DNA of 64,000 bases from the NCBI GenBank assembly GCA_017518735.1, contig JAFWTY010000026.1, positions 118,711-182,710 of the forward strand, read 5' to 3'. The notes below the pieces were generated by a model, which saw nothing but the letters and a program-made list of their open reading frames with translations, did not search any database and was not told the origin of the DNA. Shown piece after piece: positions 9,324 through 17,683 of this stretch. The stretch's first letter is position 1. Every line of letters begins with the position of its first letter. The position numbers and the translations under genes were made by a program. The DNA is from Lachnospiraceae bacterium. GTDB lineage: Bacteria; Bacillota; Clostridia; Lachnospirales; Lachnospiraceae.

Positions 9324-10057
9324 TGGAAATTCACGGATTTAATAAAACTACGCTTCTGGACTATCCGGAGCATGTTGCCTGTACGGTATTTACCGGACAC
9401 TGCAATATGCGGTGTCCGTTTTGCCATAACGGAGATCTGGTGTTGCAACCCGGCTCTCAGCCGCTCGTACCAGAGGAAGAGTTTTTTGCATTCTTGAACA
9501 AGCGCAAAAATATCCTCGAGGGCGTAGCGATTACCGGCGGGGAACCGACCCTGCAGAAGGATTTGAAGGATTTCATCGCAAAAATCAAAGACCTCGGGTT
9601 ACTCGTCAAACTTGACTCGAACGGCATGCGACCTCAGGATTTAAAGGAACTTGTAGCGGCAAACCTTATAGACTATCTGGCAATGGACATCAAATCGTCG
9701 AAGGAGAAATACGGCGAGACTGTGGGAATTGCGAATTTTGATATAAAGCCCATCGAGGAGAGCGTGGACTTTTTGATGGAAGGCAGAGTCCCTTACGAGT
9801 TTCGTACCACGGTTTTAAAACCTTTCCATACGCAGGAGGTTTTTGAAGGAATTGCGGACTGGATCGGCGGATGCGAGAAATATTTCCTGCAATCCTACGT
9901 GGATTCACACCGCATTCTGAAGGATTTTCTTCCGGAAGAGGAAAAAGCAAAATATGCCGTCCCTTTTGAGGCATATACACCGCAGGAAATGATTGCCTTT
10001 GAAAATTATTTAAAGAGCAGGGGAATGAATGTACATGTCCGCGGAATTGCGGAGTAA
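9323..10057 (+). CDS. radical SAM activase, anaerobic ribonucleotide-reductase-activating type (NrdG2-like)
   Basis: The 244-residue protein has the radical SAM cluster motif CxxxCxxC at C27, C31 and C34 (CNMRCPFC), and TGGEPTLQ as the SAM-binding GGE motif. The opening FNKTTLLDYPEHVACTVFT is characteristic of the NrdG-like family that makes a glycyl radical on anaerobic class III ribonucleotide reductase. No nrdD or other glycyl radical enzyme is in this window, so the partner is elsewhere. Start ATG 9323 overlaps the regulator stop by one base. Activation of another glycyl radical enzyme is possible. Confidence 0.85.
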   Translation: MEIHGFNKTTLLDYPEHVACTVFTGHCNMRCPFCHNGDLVLQPGSQPLVPEEEFFAFLNKRKNILEGVAITGGEPTLQKDLKDFIAKIKDLGLLVKLDSNGMRPQDLKELVAANLIDYLAMDIKSSKEKYGETVGIANFDIKPIEESVDFLMEGRVPYEFRTTVLKPFHTQEVFEGIADWIGGCEKYFLQSYVDSHRILKDFLPEEEKAKYAVPFEAYTPQEMIAFENYLKSRGMNVHVRGIAE

Positions 10058-10070
10058 ACTTTATTGTCTT

Positions 10071-10099
10071 TTGACAGAACGGCAAAACGGTGCTATTTT
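10071..10099 (+). promoter_or_regulatory. promoter for lipoprotein gene
   Basis: TTGACA at 10071-10076, a 17-base spacer and TATTTT at 10094-10099, 40 bases before the ATG at 10139. Confidence 0.55.
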
Positions 10100-10138
10100 T
10101 GTGAATGGTTTATACTTAGTTGTTTGGAGGATAGAGAA

Positions 10139-10783
10139 ATGAGTTTTAAATCAAAAAAGATGAAAATGATGATTACGGCGCTTTCGATGGCCGGATGTAT
10201 GATTTTTGCCGGATGCGGGAGTAAGGCACCGGCGCCCACTCCGGATCCCGTAAATACGGTTGTGGAGGAGAGCAATAAACCCGTAGCAAACGATTTTCCC
10301 GTAGTCGAGGTGCCTGATTCCGAAATTCCGCCCCAGCCGCCTGAAACCGAAGGACCCGTGACAACTATCATAATTACATGGGAATGTTCGGACGGAGCAT
10401 TTGGCGATTTAACAGAGAACCTTGATATTACGCCCTTACGCGCAGATGCACCGGCAGAGCGGTATTGCGAATACTTTGATGAGGGAGACAATCTGGTATA
10501 TTCCTGGAGCAGAGATTATGAAGAAGGAGATGACGGAATCGTCAGAGCGACCAGTGTATATAATTTCTTTACTCTGGATTACAGTTTCGATCTGATTATT
10601 GAGCCGAACGGCCCGGAAAACAGCAGCGATCTGCAATCCATAACCGCTGTGATTGAAAGAAACGGACTGCCCGATCTGAATTATACCTTTGAAGACATCG
10701 GAAGAAGAGGCCAGACCGGAATCTGGTATGCAGGTGTCTGCTCCTGCAGGGAAGGTGCTGTTACGGAATATCAGGGCTTATAA
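10139..10783 (+). CDS. secreted lipoprotein, function unknown
   Basis: 214 residues. The lysine-rich N-terminus and hydrophobic stretch end in a lipobox-like IFAGC with the acylated Cys at 26, followed by a Pro-rich linker (about 30-70) rich in P, V and E. The mature domain is acidic, with several Trp and Tyr residues, and I recognise no family. ATG 10139 is chosen because GGAGG at 10126-10130 precedes it; an upstream in-frame start at 10064 would place the signal peptide internally and is rejected. It has its own promoter and lies 15 bases ahead of the glycosyltransferase-like gene, possibly co-transcribed. Confidence 0.75.
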   Translation: MSFKSKKMKMMITALSMAGCMIFAGCGSKAPAPTPDPVNTVVEESNKPVANDFPVVEVPDSEIPPQPPETEGPVTTIIITWECSDGAFGDLTENLDITPLRADAPAERYCEYFDEGDNLVYSWSRDYEEGDDGIVRATSVYNFFTLDYSFDLIIEPNGPENSSDLQSITAVIERNGLPDLNYTFEDIGRRGQTGIWYAGVCSCREGAVTEYQGL

Positions 10784-10798
10784 TAACCGGTTGAGCGA

Positions 10799-12130
10799 AT
10801 GGAAACAAAACAGGTTTTAAGTGAAAAAAAGAAAAGAATCATCGTATATCTGGCAGCCGTATTGGTAGTTTTCATATGGCTGCCTCTTTCGATTACAAAG
10901 GCAGTGGCATACGATCAGGCTTACACCACAGCCATGGTCCGGCATTCCTTTGGCGAGATTGTCACGTTATGCTCCTATGACGTACATTCTCCACTTTATT
11001 ATTTTATCGCAAAAATCTTTTACCACCTGTGTTTCAATCATATTTTCGGACTGAAAGTCTGCTCGCTTTTCTTTATGGGTATTTATCTGTGGATGCTGGC
11101 AGTTCCGTTCCGGAAGGAATTTGGGAACAGAATGGCATTCTCGATGATCGTGCTTTCCGGCGTGCTGCCGACGTTTCTTACGCACAATACGGAGCCAAGA
11201 ATGTATACCATGGCGATTAGTGCATACGCGGCGGTTGCATTTCTGGCATATAAGATTATAAAACGGTTTCAAATGAAATATGCGGTGCTTTTCTTTTTTG
11301 CATCCGTATTTGCCGTCTATATTCACACCTATACAATGATTGCGACGGTTCTTCTGTATTTGGTGCTGATGGTGGCTTCGTTTGTAAAAAAAGAGGAACG
11401 GAAGAAAAGAATCGCATGGTTCTTTATAAATGGCGTGCTGGTAAGTGTTTCTTACCTGCCCTGGCTATTTGCACTTATGTCCCAGTTCGGAACCAAAGGA
11501 GAAGTTGCAAAACCGCAATTTGATGTTGCATTCTATATAGACGAAATCTTAAACGAAAGTTTTTCTTCCATCATGTATCCGAAAAAATGGCAGACTGCAA
11601 TCTGGCTCGTAATTCTGGCATTTTCCCTGGTGATATTGATAGTGAAGAAAACGCCTTATTGGAAGGAGATTCTTACCGGCGCAGGCATTTTTGTTCTGGT
11701 TTCGGCCCTTGGAGTATATCTTTCCGTTTCATACTCCCCCTGTTTCATGGGAAGATACGTAACCTGCATTATGCCGCTTATCCTGTTTGCGGTTGCTGCG
11801 GCACTTGATCTGGTAAAGCCAAAATGGATTGTGGCTGCCATCCTGCTTCTTGCCGTAATGGGCGGTGCTCTTGTATACAGAGACAGAGTCCGGTATGAAT
11901 ATGAAAAGGGACTGGATAATTATCTGGAATATGCGAAGAATACATACAAAGAAGAGGATGCTGTTATCTATGCAGACATTCACAGCAATTACTTAAGCGT
12001 TTTTACGCCGGATGTCTATACATATATCCTCGGACGGAAAGATGAGTTTAATCCGTATGACAACGATGAGATATTTGCCGATCCCGCACAGGCGGATGAC
12101 GTGAAGGGGGTTTGTATTTTATCTGCTTAA
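10799..12130 (+). CDS. GT39-like membrane glycosyltransferase, frameshifted near the 3' end
   Basis: 443 residues with about nine to eleven membrane segments. The first outer loop has YDQAYTTAMVRHSF, and a second has DVHSPLYYFIAKIF; together they match the Asp and H-P-L-Y-Y pattern of PMT/ArnT-type (GT39/GT83-like) GT-C enzymes that use polyprenyl-linked sugars. The frame ends with KGVCILSA at 12130, but the +1 frame continues with convincing coding sequence to a stop at 12229-12231. One extra G in the G5 run at 12106-12110 would restore a 477-residue protein. The acceptor is unknown. Either this is a recent mutation, a sequencing error or phase variation. The start ATG 10799 has only a weak ribosome site. 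Confidence 0.78.
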   Translation: METKQVLSEKKKRIIVYLAAVLVVFIWLPLSITKAVAYDQAYTTAMVRHSFGEIVTLCSYDVHSPLYYFIAKIFYHLCFNHIFGLKVCSLFFMGIYLWMLAVPFRKEFGNRMAFSMIVLSGVLPTFLTHNTEPRMYTMAISAYAAVAFLAYKIIKRFQMKYAVLFFFASVFAVYIHTYTMIATVLLYLVLMVASFVKKEERKKRIAWFFINGVLVSVSYLPWLFALMSQFGTKGEVAKPQFDVAFYIDEILNESFSSIMYPKKWQTAIWLVILAFSLVILIVKKTPYWKEILTGAGIFVLVSALGVYLSVSYSPCFMGRYVTCIMPLILFAVAAALDLVKPKWIVAAILLLAVMGGALVYRDRVRYEYEKGLDNYLEYAKNTYKEEDAVIYADIHSNYLSVFTPDVYTYILGRKDEFNPYDNDEIFADPAQADDVKGVCILSA

Positions 12131-12231
12131 ACGATAAGAATCCGGACTGGTTTATCGTATGCAATTATGAGCAGGTTTACGGATTCCATTATCTGTATTA
12201 TGATTTTGCGGTATACAAAATCAATTTCTAA
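12106..12231 (+). other. out-of-frame 3' tail of the GT39-like gene
   Basis: Read one base over from the main frame, this stretch encodes LYFICLNDKNPDWFIVCN, then a Tyr-rich segment ending YDFAVYKINF and a stop at 12229-12231. Compositionally it belongs to the preceding gene. It ends with an 11-base overlap with the convergent radical SAM gene. The slip site is five Gs at 12106-12110. Confidence 0.75.
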
Positions 12232-13126
12232 ACGCAGGAATAAAACTATCCAAAGCCACGTCGCCTTCCTGAATGAAGACGTTTTGAATGTTCCTGTCAA
12301 AACAATGGTTCAACAGTTTGTTGTATTCGCGCTTTGTGACTTTCCGGTGTAGTTCGGGGAAGGGGGCAAGGCGTTTTTTCTGCTCCGAAGAAAGCGTACC
12401 GGAATCATAAAGCGGCGTATACTGACTCATCAGGGAAAGCCAGATGTTGTCACCGTAGGTATCGTACAGGCAGTCAATTACGGAAACGGCATTTTTGACA
12501 CCGAGCGGCAGCAGGAGATGGCGGACGATGACACCGCGCTTCATAAGACTGTCTGCAAAAACGAAAGATCCGGTCTGACGGACCATTTCCGCAACGGCAA
12601 TTTTTGCAACTTCCGGATAATCTGCTGCATGGGAGTAGTTTTTCGCCATCCCGGAGTCCATATATTTAAAGTCCGGAAGATAGATATCAATCAGTCCTTC
12701 CAGGGTCCGGAGTGTTTCTACGGATTCGTAAGCGGAGGAATTGTATACAAAGGGCAGGTCAAAGCCTTTTTCCTTTGCAAGAAGAATTGATTCCCTGATT
12801 CCGGGAACAAAATGAGAGGGCGTTACCAGGTTGATGTTGTGGGCACCCTGATTTTTTAAATCAAAGAAGATGTCACAAAGCTCTTTGACGGAGATTTCCC
12901 GGCCGGGGCCGTTTTCCGAAATGGCAGCATTCTGACAGAAGATGCATTTTAAATTGCAACCGGTAAAAAAGATTGCACCGCTCCCGCCTGTTCCGGAGAT
13001 ACAGGGTTCTTCCCAGAAATGCAGGGCAGCTCTGGAAATACGCATGGTAGTTCCTTCCCCACAGAACCCTGCGTGGTTTTGCCTGTCTATATTACATTTC
13101 CTCGGACATAGGTTACACTGTGACAT
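12221..13126 (-). CDS. radical SAM protein, PflA/PflX-like (COG1313 type)
   Basis: 301 residues counted from ATG 13126. It has an N-terminal cysteine cluster (C4, C7, C11, C22, pattern CNLCPRKC..CG) and the radical SAM motif C57-x3-C61-x2-C64 (CNLKCIFC). A SAM-binding region INLVTPSHFVPGI and a QYTPLY C-terminal segment fit the putative pyruvate-formate-lyase-activase-related PflX group, whose substrate is not established. A TTG 12 codons upstream (13162) is possible, but neither start has a good Shine-Dalgarno. TTGCTT and TACAAT lie so close to 13126 that the mRNA may be nearly leaderless. It is convergent with the GT39-like gene. Confidence 0.82.
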   Translation of the reverse strand: MSQCNLCPRKCNIDRQNHAGFCGEGTTMRISRAALHFWEEPCISGTGGSGAIFFTGCNLKCIFCQNAAISENGPGREISVKELCDIFFDLKNQGAHNINLVTPSHFVPGIRESILLAKEKGFDLPFVYNSSAYESVETLRTLEGLIDIYLPDFKYMDSGMAKNYSHAADYPEVAKIAVAEMVRQTGSFVFADSLMKRGVIVRHLLLPLGVKNAVSVIDCLYDTYGDNIWLSLMSQYTPLYDSGTLSSEQKKRLAPFPELHRKVTKREYNKLLNHCFDRNIQNVFIQEGDVALDSFIPAFRN

Positions 13127-13242
13127 GCTTTTATTGTAGCCATTCTTTTTGACAGAAAGCAAGGAAAATGTTATTTTAATAAGGATTGTGCACTCCCTTC
13201 GGTGATTGCGTAATGATTTATGGTAAGGAGGACGTTTTCGAA

Positions 13243-16233
13243 GTGAGCGGAAGCGTTTATGTAGGAGTAGACATCGGCTCGACGACGGCGAAACTGGTCA
13301 TCAGAGACGGTGAAACAATTATATACAAGAAATACGAGCGTCACTATTCCCAGGTGCGTGTGAAAACGTTGCAGATGCTTGAAGATGCGAAGGAATATCT
13401 CGAAGGAAAAGAGATCAAAATCGCCATCTCCGGCTCCGCGGGACTCGGTGTGGCCGAGGCGGCAGGCATCAATTTCGTCCAGGAAGTGTATGCAACTTAT
13501 GCCTTAATCAAAGAACGCGAGCCGGGTACCGACGCGGTAATCGAACTTGGCGGAGAGGATGCGAAAATCATCTTCCTTCGCGGTGGTGTGGACGAGCGTA
13601 TGAACGGAACCTGCGCGGGTGGTACGGGCGCCTTCATCGATCAGATGGCGACCTTACTTAACGTCACCCCCGATGAACTTGACGAACTCTCTTTGCAGTG
13701 CGGAAAGATTTATCCGATCGCATCGCGTTGCGGCGTGTTTGCAAAGACGGATATCCAGCCCCTCATCAACCAGGGCGTGCAGAAGAGCGACATCGCTGCC
13801 AGCATCTATCAGGCAGTGGTAAACCAGACTATTTCCGGTCTTGCCCAGGGTCGCAAAATCGAGGGCAAGGTCGTTTTCCTCGGAGGACCGCTTTATTACA
13901 ACAAGGGCCTTCGAAAGAGCTTCAAAGAGACCTTAAAATTAGATGACGAACATGCGATTTTCCCGGATTATGCGCTGATCTCCGTGGCTTTGGGTGCAAC
14001 GATTTTTGCATCCAACCGGCAGGAAAGCTTCAGCTATGAGGATATTTTATCTTCGATTCGCGCAACCCTTTCCGAGAAAACAACGGTCAATACAATGGCA
14101 CCGCTTTTCAAAGACGATGCCGAGCGTGAGGAGTTTAAGACCCGTCACGCAAAAGAAAATGTCGAATATGCCGACATCAAAACCTATACCGGCGATGCTT
14201 ATCTTGGTATCGATTGCGGATCCACGACCACGAAACTTGTGCTCATGGGCAGCAACAAGGAAATCCTCTGGTCCTACTATGACTCCAACAAGGGTAATCC
14301 CGTGGATGTCGTAAAGAAGCAGTTAATCGAAGTGCGCAGCCTCTGCGGAGACCGCATTACGATCAAGGGCAGCGGAGTTACCGGTTACGGCGAGGAACTG
14401 ATCTTAAATGCCTTCCATGTGGACAAGGGACTGGTTGAGACCATGGCCCATTTCATGGCGGCAAAGCAGTTCGAGCCTCAGGTGGATTTCATCCTGGACA
14501 TCGGCGGACAGGACATCAAATGTATCAAGATCAAAAACAACGCAGTGGACTCCATCATGCTCAACGAAGCATGCTCCTCCGGCTGCGGATCCTTCATCGA
14601 AACCTTTGCCAAATCGATGGGTTACAAGGCGCCTGAATTTGCACTCTTGGGCCTTAACGGAGATGCACCCGTGGACTTAGGTTCCCGTTGTACGGTATTT
14701 ATGAACTCCTCGATCAAGCAGGCACAGAAGGACGGTGTTTCGGTAGAAAACATCTCCGCCGGACTTTCCGTATCGGTTATCAAAAATGCTATCTACAAGG
14801 TAATCCGTGCCAACTCCCCGACGGAGCTTGGCGACCACATCGTGGTACAGGGCGGTACCTTCTTAAACGATGCGATTTTGAAAGCTTTTGAAAATGAAAT
14901 CGGCCACCCGGTTATCCGTCCGATGATTGCGGGAATCATGGGCGCTTACGGTGCTGCGATTTATGCACTTGAGAGTAATATCGAAAATTCCACTCTCCTT
15001 ACTTTGGAGCAGTTAAATACATTTACGCATACCTCGAAGGCAGCTGTCTGCCCCGGTTGCACGAACCACTGTGCACTGACGATCAACACCTTCTCAGACG
15101 GAGGAAAGTTCATTTCCGGTAACCGCTGCGAGAAGATGAAAAACGGCGGAAAGCGCAAGGCAGAGGGATTAAACCTTTATGAGTTTAAGAGAAAGAAACT
15201 CGAAGAACTCATGGGCGGAACCGTGTATGCGGAAGTGGATGAAAGCAAAGAGCCGGTAAAGGCAGAAGACGGAAAACTGACCATCGGTCTTCCTCTCCAG
15301 CTTGGAATGTATGACCTTGCGCCCCTTTGGTACGGGCTTTTCACCGACCTTGGATTTAATGTGAAGTTCTCGGGCTTTTCTTCGAGAAACACTTATCTTG
15401 CAGGCCAGGACAGCATCCCTTCGGATACGGCATGTTACCCTGCCAAGATCATGCACGGCCATATCGTAAAACTGGTGAAAGAAGGCGTTGATGCGATTTT
15501 TGCACCCTGCCTTACCTATAATTTGGACGAAAACGCGGGCGATAATCACTACAACTGCCCGATTGTGGCATATTATCCGGAACTCCTGAAGGATAATATG
15601 GATATCCTGAAGGAGACGACCTACTTCCAGCCCTTCTTAAACATCAACGATGAAAAGGAACTGGCAAGAGAGTTTATGATGCTGATGCCCGAGAATCTGG
15701 GTAAATTTACCGAGGCACAGTACTTGCATGCGATTCGCGCAGGCTTCGAGAGATACCATAAGTATCATGAAGAGCTTCGTAAGGAAGCCGACCGTATCGT
15801 GGAAGAAGCACATGCAAGAGGCATGCGAATCATGGTACTTGCGGGACGTCCCTATCATGTCGATCCCGAAATCAACCACGGTATCGATCTGCTTGCGGAA
15901 AGCCTGGGCTTTGCCATCATTACCGAGGACAGTATCGCATACCACATCGGCAAGATTCCGACGAAGGTACTGAATCAGTGGACTTATCACGCAAGACTTT
16001 ATTCTGCGGCAGAGTATGTGACCGAACGTGACGACATGGAACTTGTGCAGCTCGTAAGTTTCGGCTGCGGTATCGATGCCATCACGACCGATGAAGTGCG
16101 TGCGATTCTGGAGCGCAAGGGTCGTATCTACACCCAGATTAAAATCGATGAAATCAACAACTTAAGTGCAGTCAACATCCGATTAAGATCGCTGCTTGGC
16201 GCGCTTGAGATGAGAGACAGAGAGAAACAGTAA
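13243..16233 (+). CDS. 2-hydroxyacyl-CoA dehydratase activase, double ASKHA domain plus DUF2229-like region
   Basis: 996 residues. Two ATPase domains of the HgdC/BadF (ASKHA) type are visible: VGVDIGSTTAKLVI near residue 5 with NGTCAGGTGAF near 122, and LGIDCGSTTTKLVLMG near 320 with NEACSSGCGSF near 441. The Cys motifs bind the [4Fe-4S] cluster at the dimer interface. A CPGCTNHC motif sits near 603, followed by a DUF2229-like domain (LGMYDLAPLWYGLF, DTACYPAKIMHGHI). Known members drive ATP-dependent electron injection into 2-hydroxyacyl-CoA dehydratases. GTG 13243 is preferred because of AAGGAGG at 13225-13231; ATG 13213 is an alternative. In related clostridia this region is often fused to the next gene. 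Confidence 0.87.
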   Translation: MSGSVYVGVDIGSTTAKLVIRDGETIIYKKYERHYSQVRVKTLQMLEDAKEYLEGKEIKIAISGSAGLGVAEAAGINFVQEVYATYALIKEREPGTDAVIELGGEDAKIIFLRGGVDERMNGTCAGGTGAFIDQMATLLNVTPDELDELSLQCGKIYPIASRCGVFAKTDIQPLINQGVQKSDIAASIYQAVVNQTISGLAQGRKIEGKVVFLGGPLYYNKGLRKSFKETLKLDDEHAIFPDYALISVALGATIFASNRQESFSYEDILSSIRATLSEKTTVNTMAPLFKDDAEREEFKTRHAKENVEYADIKTYTGDAYLGIDCGSTTTKLVLMGSNKEILWSYYDSNKGNPVDVVKKQLIEVRSLCGDRITIKGSGVTGYGEELILNAFHVDKGLVETMAHFMAAKQFEPQVDFILDIGGQDIKCIKIKNNAVDSIMLNEACSSGCGSFIETFAKSMGYKAPEFALLGLNGDAPVDLGSRCTVFMNSSIKQAQKDGVSVENISAGLSVSVIKNAIYKVIRANSPTELGDHIVVQGGTFLNDAILKAFENEIGHPVIRPMIAGIMGAYGAAIYALESNIENSTLLTLEQLNTFTHTSKAAVCPGCTNHCALTINTFSDGGKFISGNRCEKMKNGGKRKAEGLNLYEFKRKKLEELMGGTVYAEVDESKEPVKAEDGKLTIGLPLQLGMYDLAPLWYGLFTDLGFNVKFSGFSSRNTYLAGQDSIPSDTACYPAKIMHGHIVKLVKEGVDAIFAPCLTYNLDENAGDNHYNCPIVAYYPELLKDNMDILKETTYFQPFLNINDEKELAREFMMLMPENLGKFTEAQYLHAIRAGFERYHKYHEELRKEADRIVEEAHARGMRIMVLAGRPYHVDPEINHGIDLLAESLGFAIITEDSIAYHIGKIPTKVLNQWTYHARLYSAAEYVTERDDMELVQLVSFGCGIDAITTDEVRAILERKGRIYTQIKIDEINNLSAVNIRLRSLLGALEMRDREKQ

Positions 16234-16241
16234 ACTAAATA

Positions 16242-16391
16242 CGGTCGGAGAGAATCTTTGGATTTCATAAGCGGGTGCTTTGAGCACGTCGGTTCTTAAT
16301 GAGCCAGCTTATGCGCAGCGAATTTAGAACCGCTACGTGTGAAATGCAGCGAGAGCGTGCCCGCGTTGAAACCAAAATTCTAGGCCGACCG
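16242..16391. repeat. 150-bp self-complementary element between activase and dehydratase genes
   Basis: The ends CGGTCGG (16242-16248) and CCGACCG (16385-16391) are exact complements. Inward, further paired blocks follow in order: AGAAT/ATTCT, TTTGG/CCAAA, TTTCA/TGAAA, GCGGG/CCCGC. A nested inner stem pairs CACG-T-CGGTTCT (16285-16296) with AGAACCG-CTA-CGTG (16326-16339). CATAAGC (16266-16272) can also pair with GCTTATG (16307-16313), giving alternative folds. No target-site duplication is obvious. It could be a MITE-like dispersed repeat or a structured RNA controlling the downstream gene. Confidence 0.7.
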
Positions 16392-16410
16392 AACATAGAG
16401 TGTATTATTT

Positions 16411-17658
16411 ATGGACGAACAGGGAAGAGTTGAATTTACAAAAGAGATGAAGAAGGATTACCGCATCCTGATTCCTACGATGCTGCCGAGACACTTAAAG
16501 ATGCTGGCAGCTTTGCTTAATGCGTACGGATACCATGCGGAACTTCTCGAAAACACCGGCAAGGAAGTTATCGATACCGGTTTAAAATACGTGCATAACG
16601 ATGCCTGCTATCCGGCCACACTGGTTGTCGGACAGTTCATCTCCGCACTCAATTCCGGAAAATATGACGTGCATAAGACGGCACTTTTCTTCACCCAGAC
16701 CGGCGGAGGCTGCCGTGCATCGAACTATATTTCCCTGATCCGTAAGGCGTTAATTAAGGCAGGTTACGGCTACATTCCCGTCATCTCCTTAAACTTTGTC
16801 GGACTTGAGAAAAACTCCGGCTTTAAGTTAAGCATCCCTATGATGAGAAGAATGCTGTATTCCGTCATCTACGGCGATGTGCTGATGGTGCTTTGCAACC
16901 AGGTAAAAGCGCATGAAATCCACAAGGGCGAGGCTGAAGCCATGGCGGACAAGTGGACGAAGAAGTGCGTGGACCAGTTAAAGAAGCCGGGAATTCTGCC
17001 TTATTCCAAGATTAAGAAAACGTTCAGCGAAATCATTCGCGATTACAAGACCATAGAAAGAGACAACATTCAGAAAGTCAAAGTCGGCATTGTCGGCGAG
17101 ATTTACGTGAAGTTCTCTCCGCTGGCAAACCGCTTCCTTGAGAACTACTTAATCGAGGAAGGTGCAGAGCCGAATATGGCGGGACTTATGGATTTTGCTC
17201 TTTTCTATATCTACGGAAGAGTGCTTGAGTACGATATGTACCGTATCCACAAGAAGAGCATTCACATCCTGCGCTTTGCCTACAAAGTCTTCGTGAAGAA
17301 GCAGCAGGACATCATCGATGCAATCCATAAAGAGAGCGATTTCGATGCGCCCACGCCTTTTGCCCACACCGTGGCACTGGCGAAGCCCTATGTCAATTAC
17401 GGTGTCAAAATGGGTGAGGGATGGCTGCTCGTTGCCGAAATGGTGGAGCATATCGACCGCGGCACGAACAATATCGTCATTACGCAGCCCTTCGGCTGTC
17501 TGCCGAACCATATCGTCGGCAAGGGCGTCATGAAGGTGGTAAAAGACCGCAATCCGGGCGTTAACTTAATCGCCATCGATTACGACGCATCGGCGAGTGA
17601 GATCAATCAGCAGAACAGAATCAAACTTCTGCTCGCAAACGCAAAGCAGGAGATGTAA
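16411..17658 (+). CDS. 2-hydroxyacyl-CoA dehydratase family protein (HgdB/D-component-like)
   Basis: 415 residues with cysteine motifs typical of this family: VHNDACYPATLVVGQF (about 62-77), FTQTGGGCRASNYI and ITQPFGCLPNHIVGKG near the C-terminus. Known members bind a [4Fe-4S] cluster and reversibly dehydrate 2-hydroxyacyl-CoA after reduction by the activase. The N-terminus (GRVEFTKEMKKDYRILIP) looks like the internal linker of larger fused activase-dehydratase proteins, so the gene may be the detached 3' part of a once-fused gene. No Shine-Dalgarno precedes ATG 16411. The real substrate of these large stand-alone proteins is unknown. Confidence 0.83.
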   Translation: MDEQGRVEFTKEMKKDYRILIPTMLPRHLKMLAALLNAYGYHAELLENTGKEVIDTGLKYVHNDACYPATLVVGQFISALNSGKYDVHKTALFFTQTGGGCRASNYISLIRKALIKAGYGYIPVISLNFVGLEKNSGFKLSIPMMRRMLYSVIYGDVLMVLCNQVKAHEIHKGEAEAMADKWTKKCVDQLKKPGILPYSKIKKTFSEIIRDYKTIERDNIQKVKVGIVGEIYVKFSPLANRFLENYLIEEGAEPNMAGLMDFALFYIYGRVLEYDMYRIHKKSIHILRFAYKVFVKKQQDIIDAIHKESDFDAPTPFAHTVALAKPYVNYGVKMGEGWLLVAEMVEHIDRGTNNIVITQPFGCLPNHIVGKGVMKVVKDRNPGVNLIAIDYDASASEINQQNRIKLLLANAKQEM

Positions 17659-17683
17659 AACAACATAAAGGGAAGAAAGAAAA

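Noticed and set aside
16242..16391. Rho-independent terminator between activase and dehydratase
   Set aside because: Although strongly self-complementary, it is not followed by a T-run and is far longer than a terminator.
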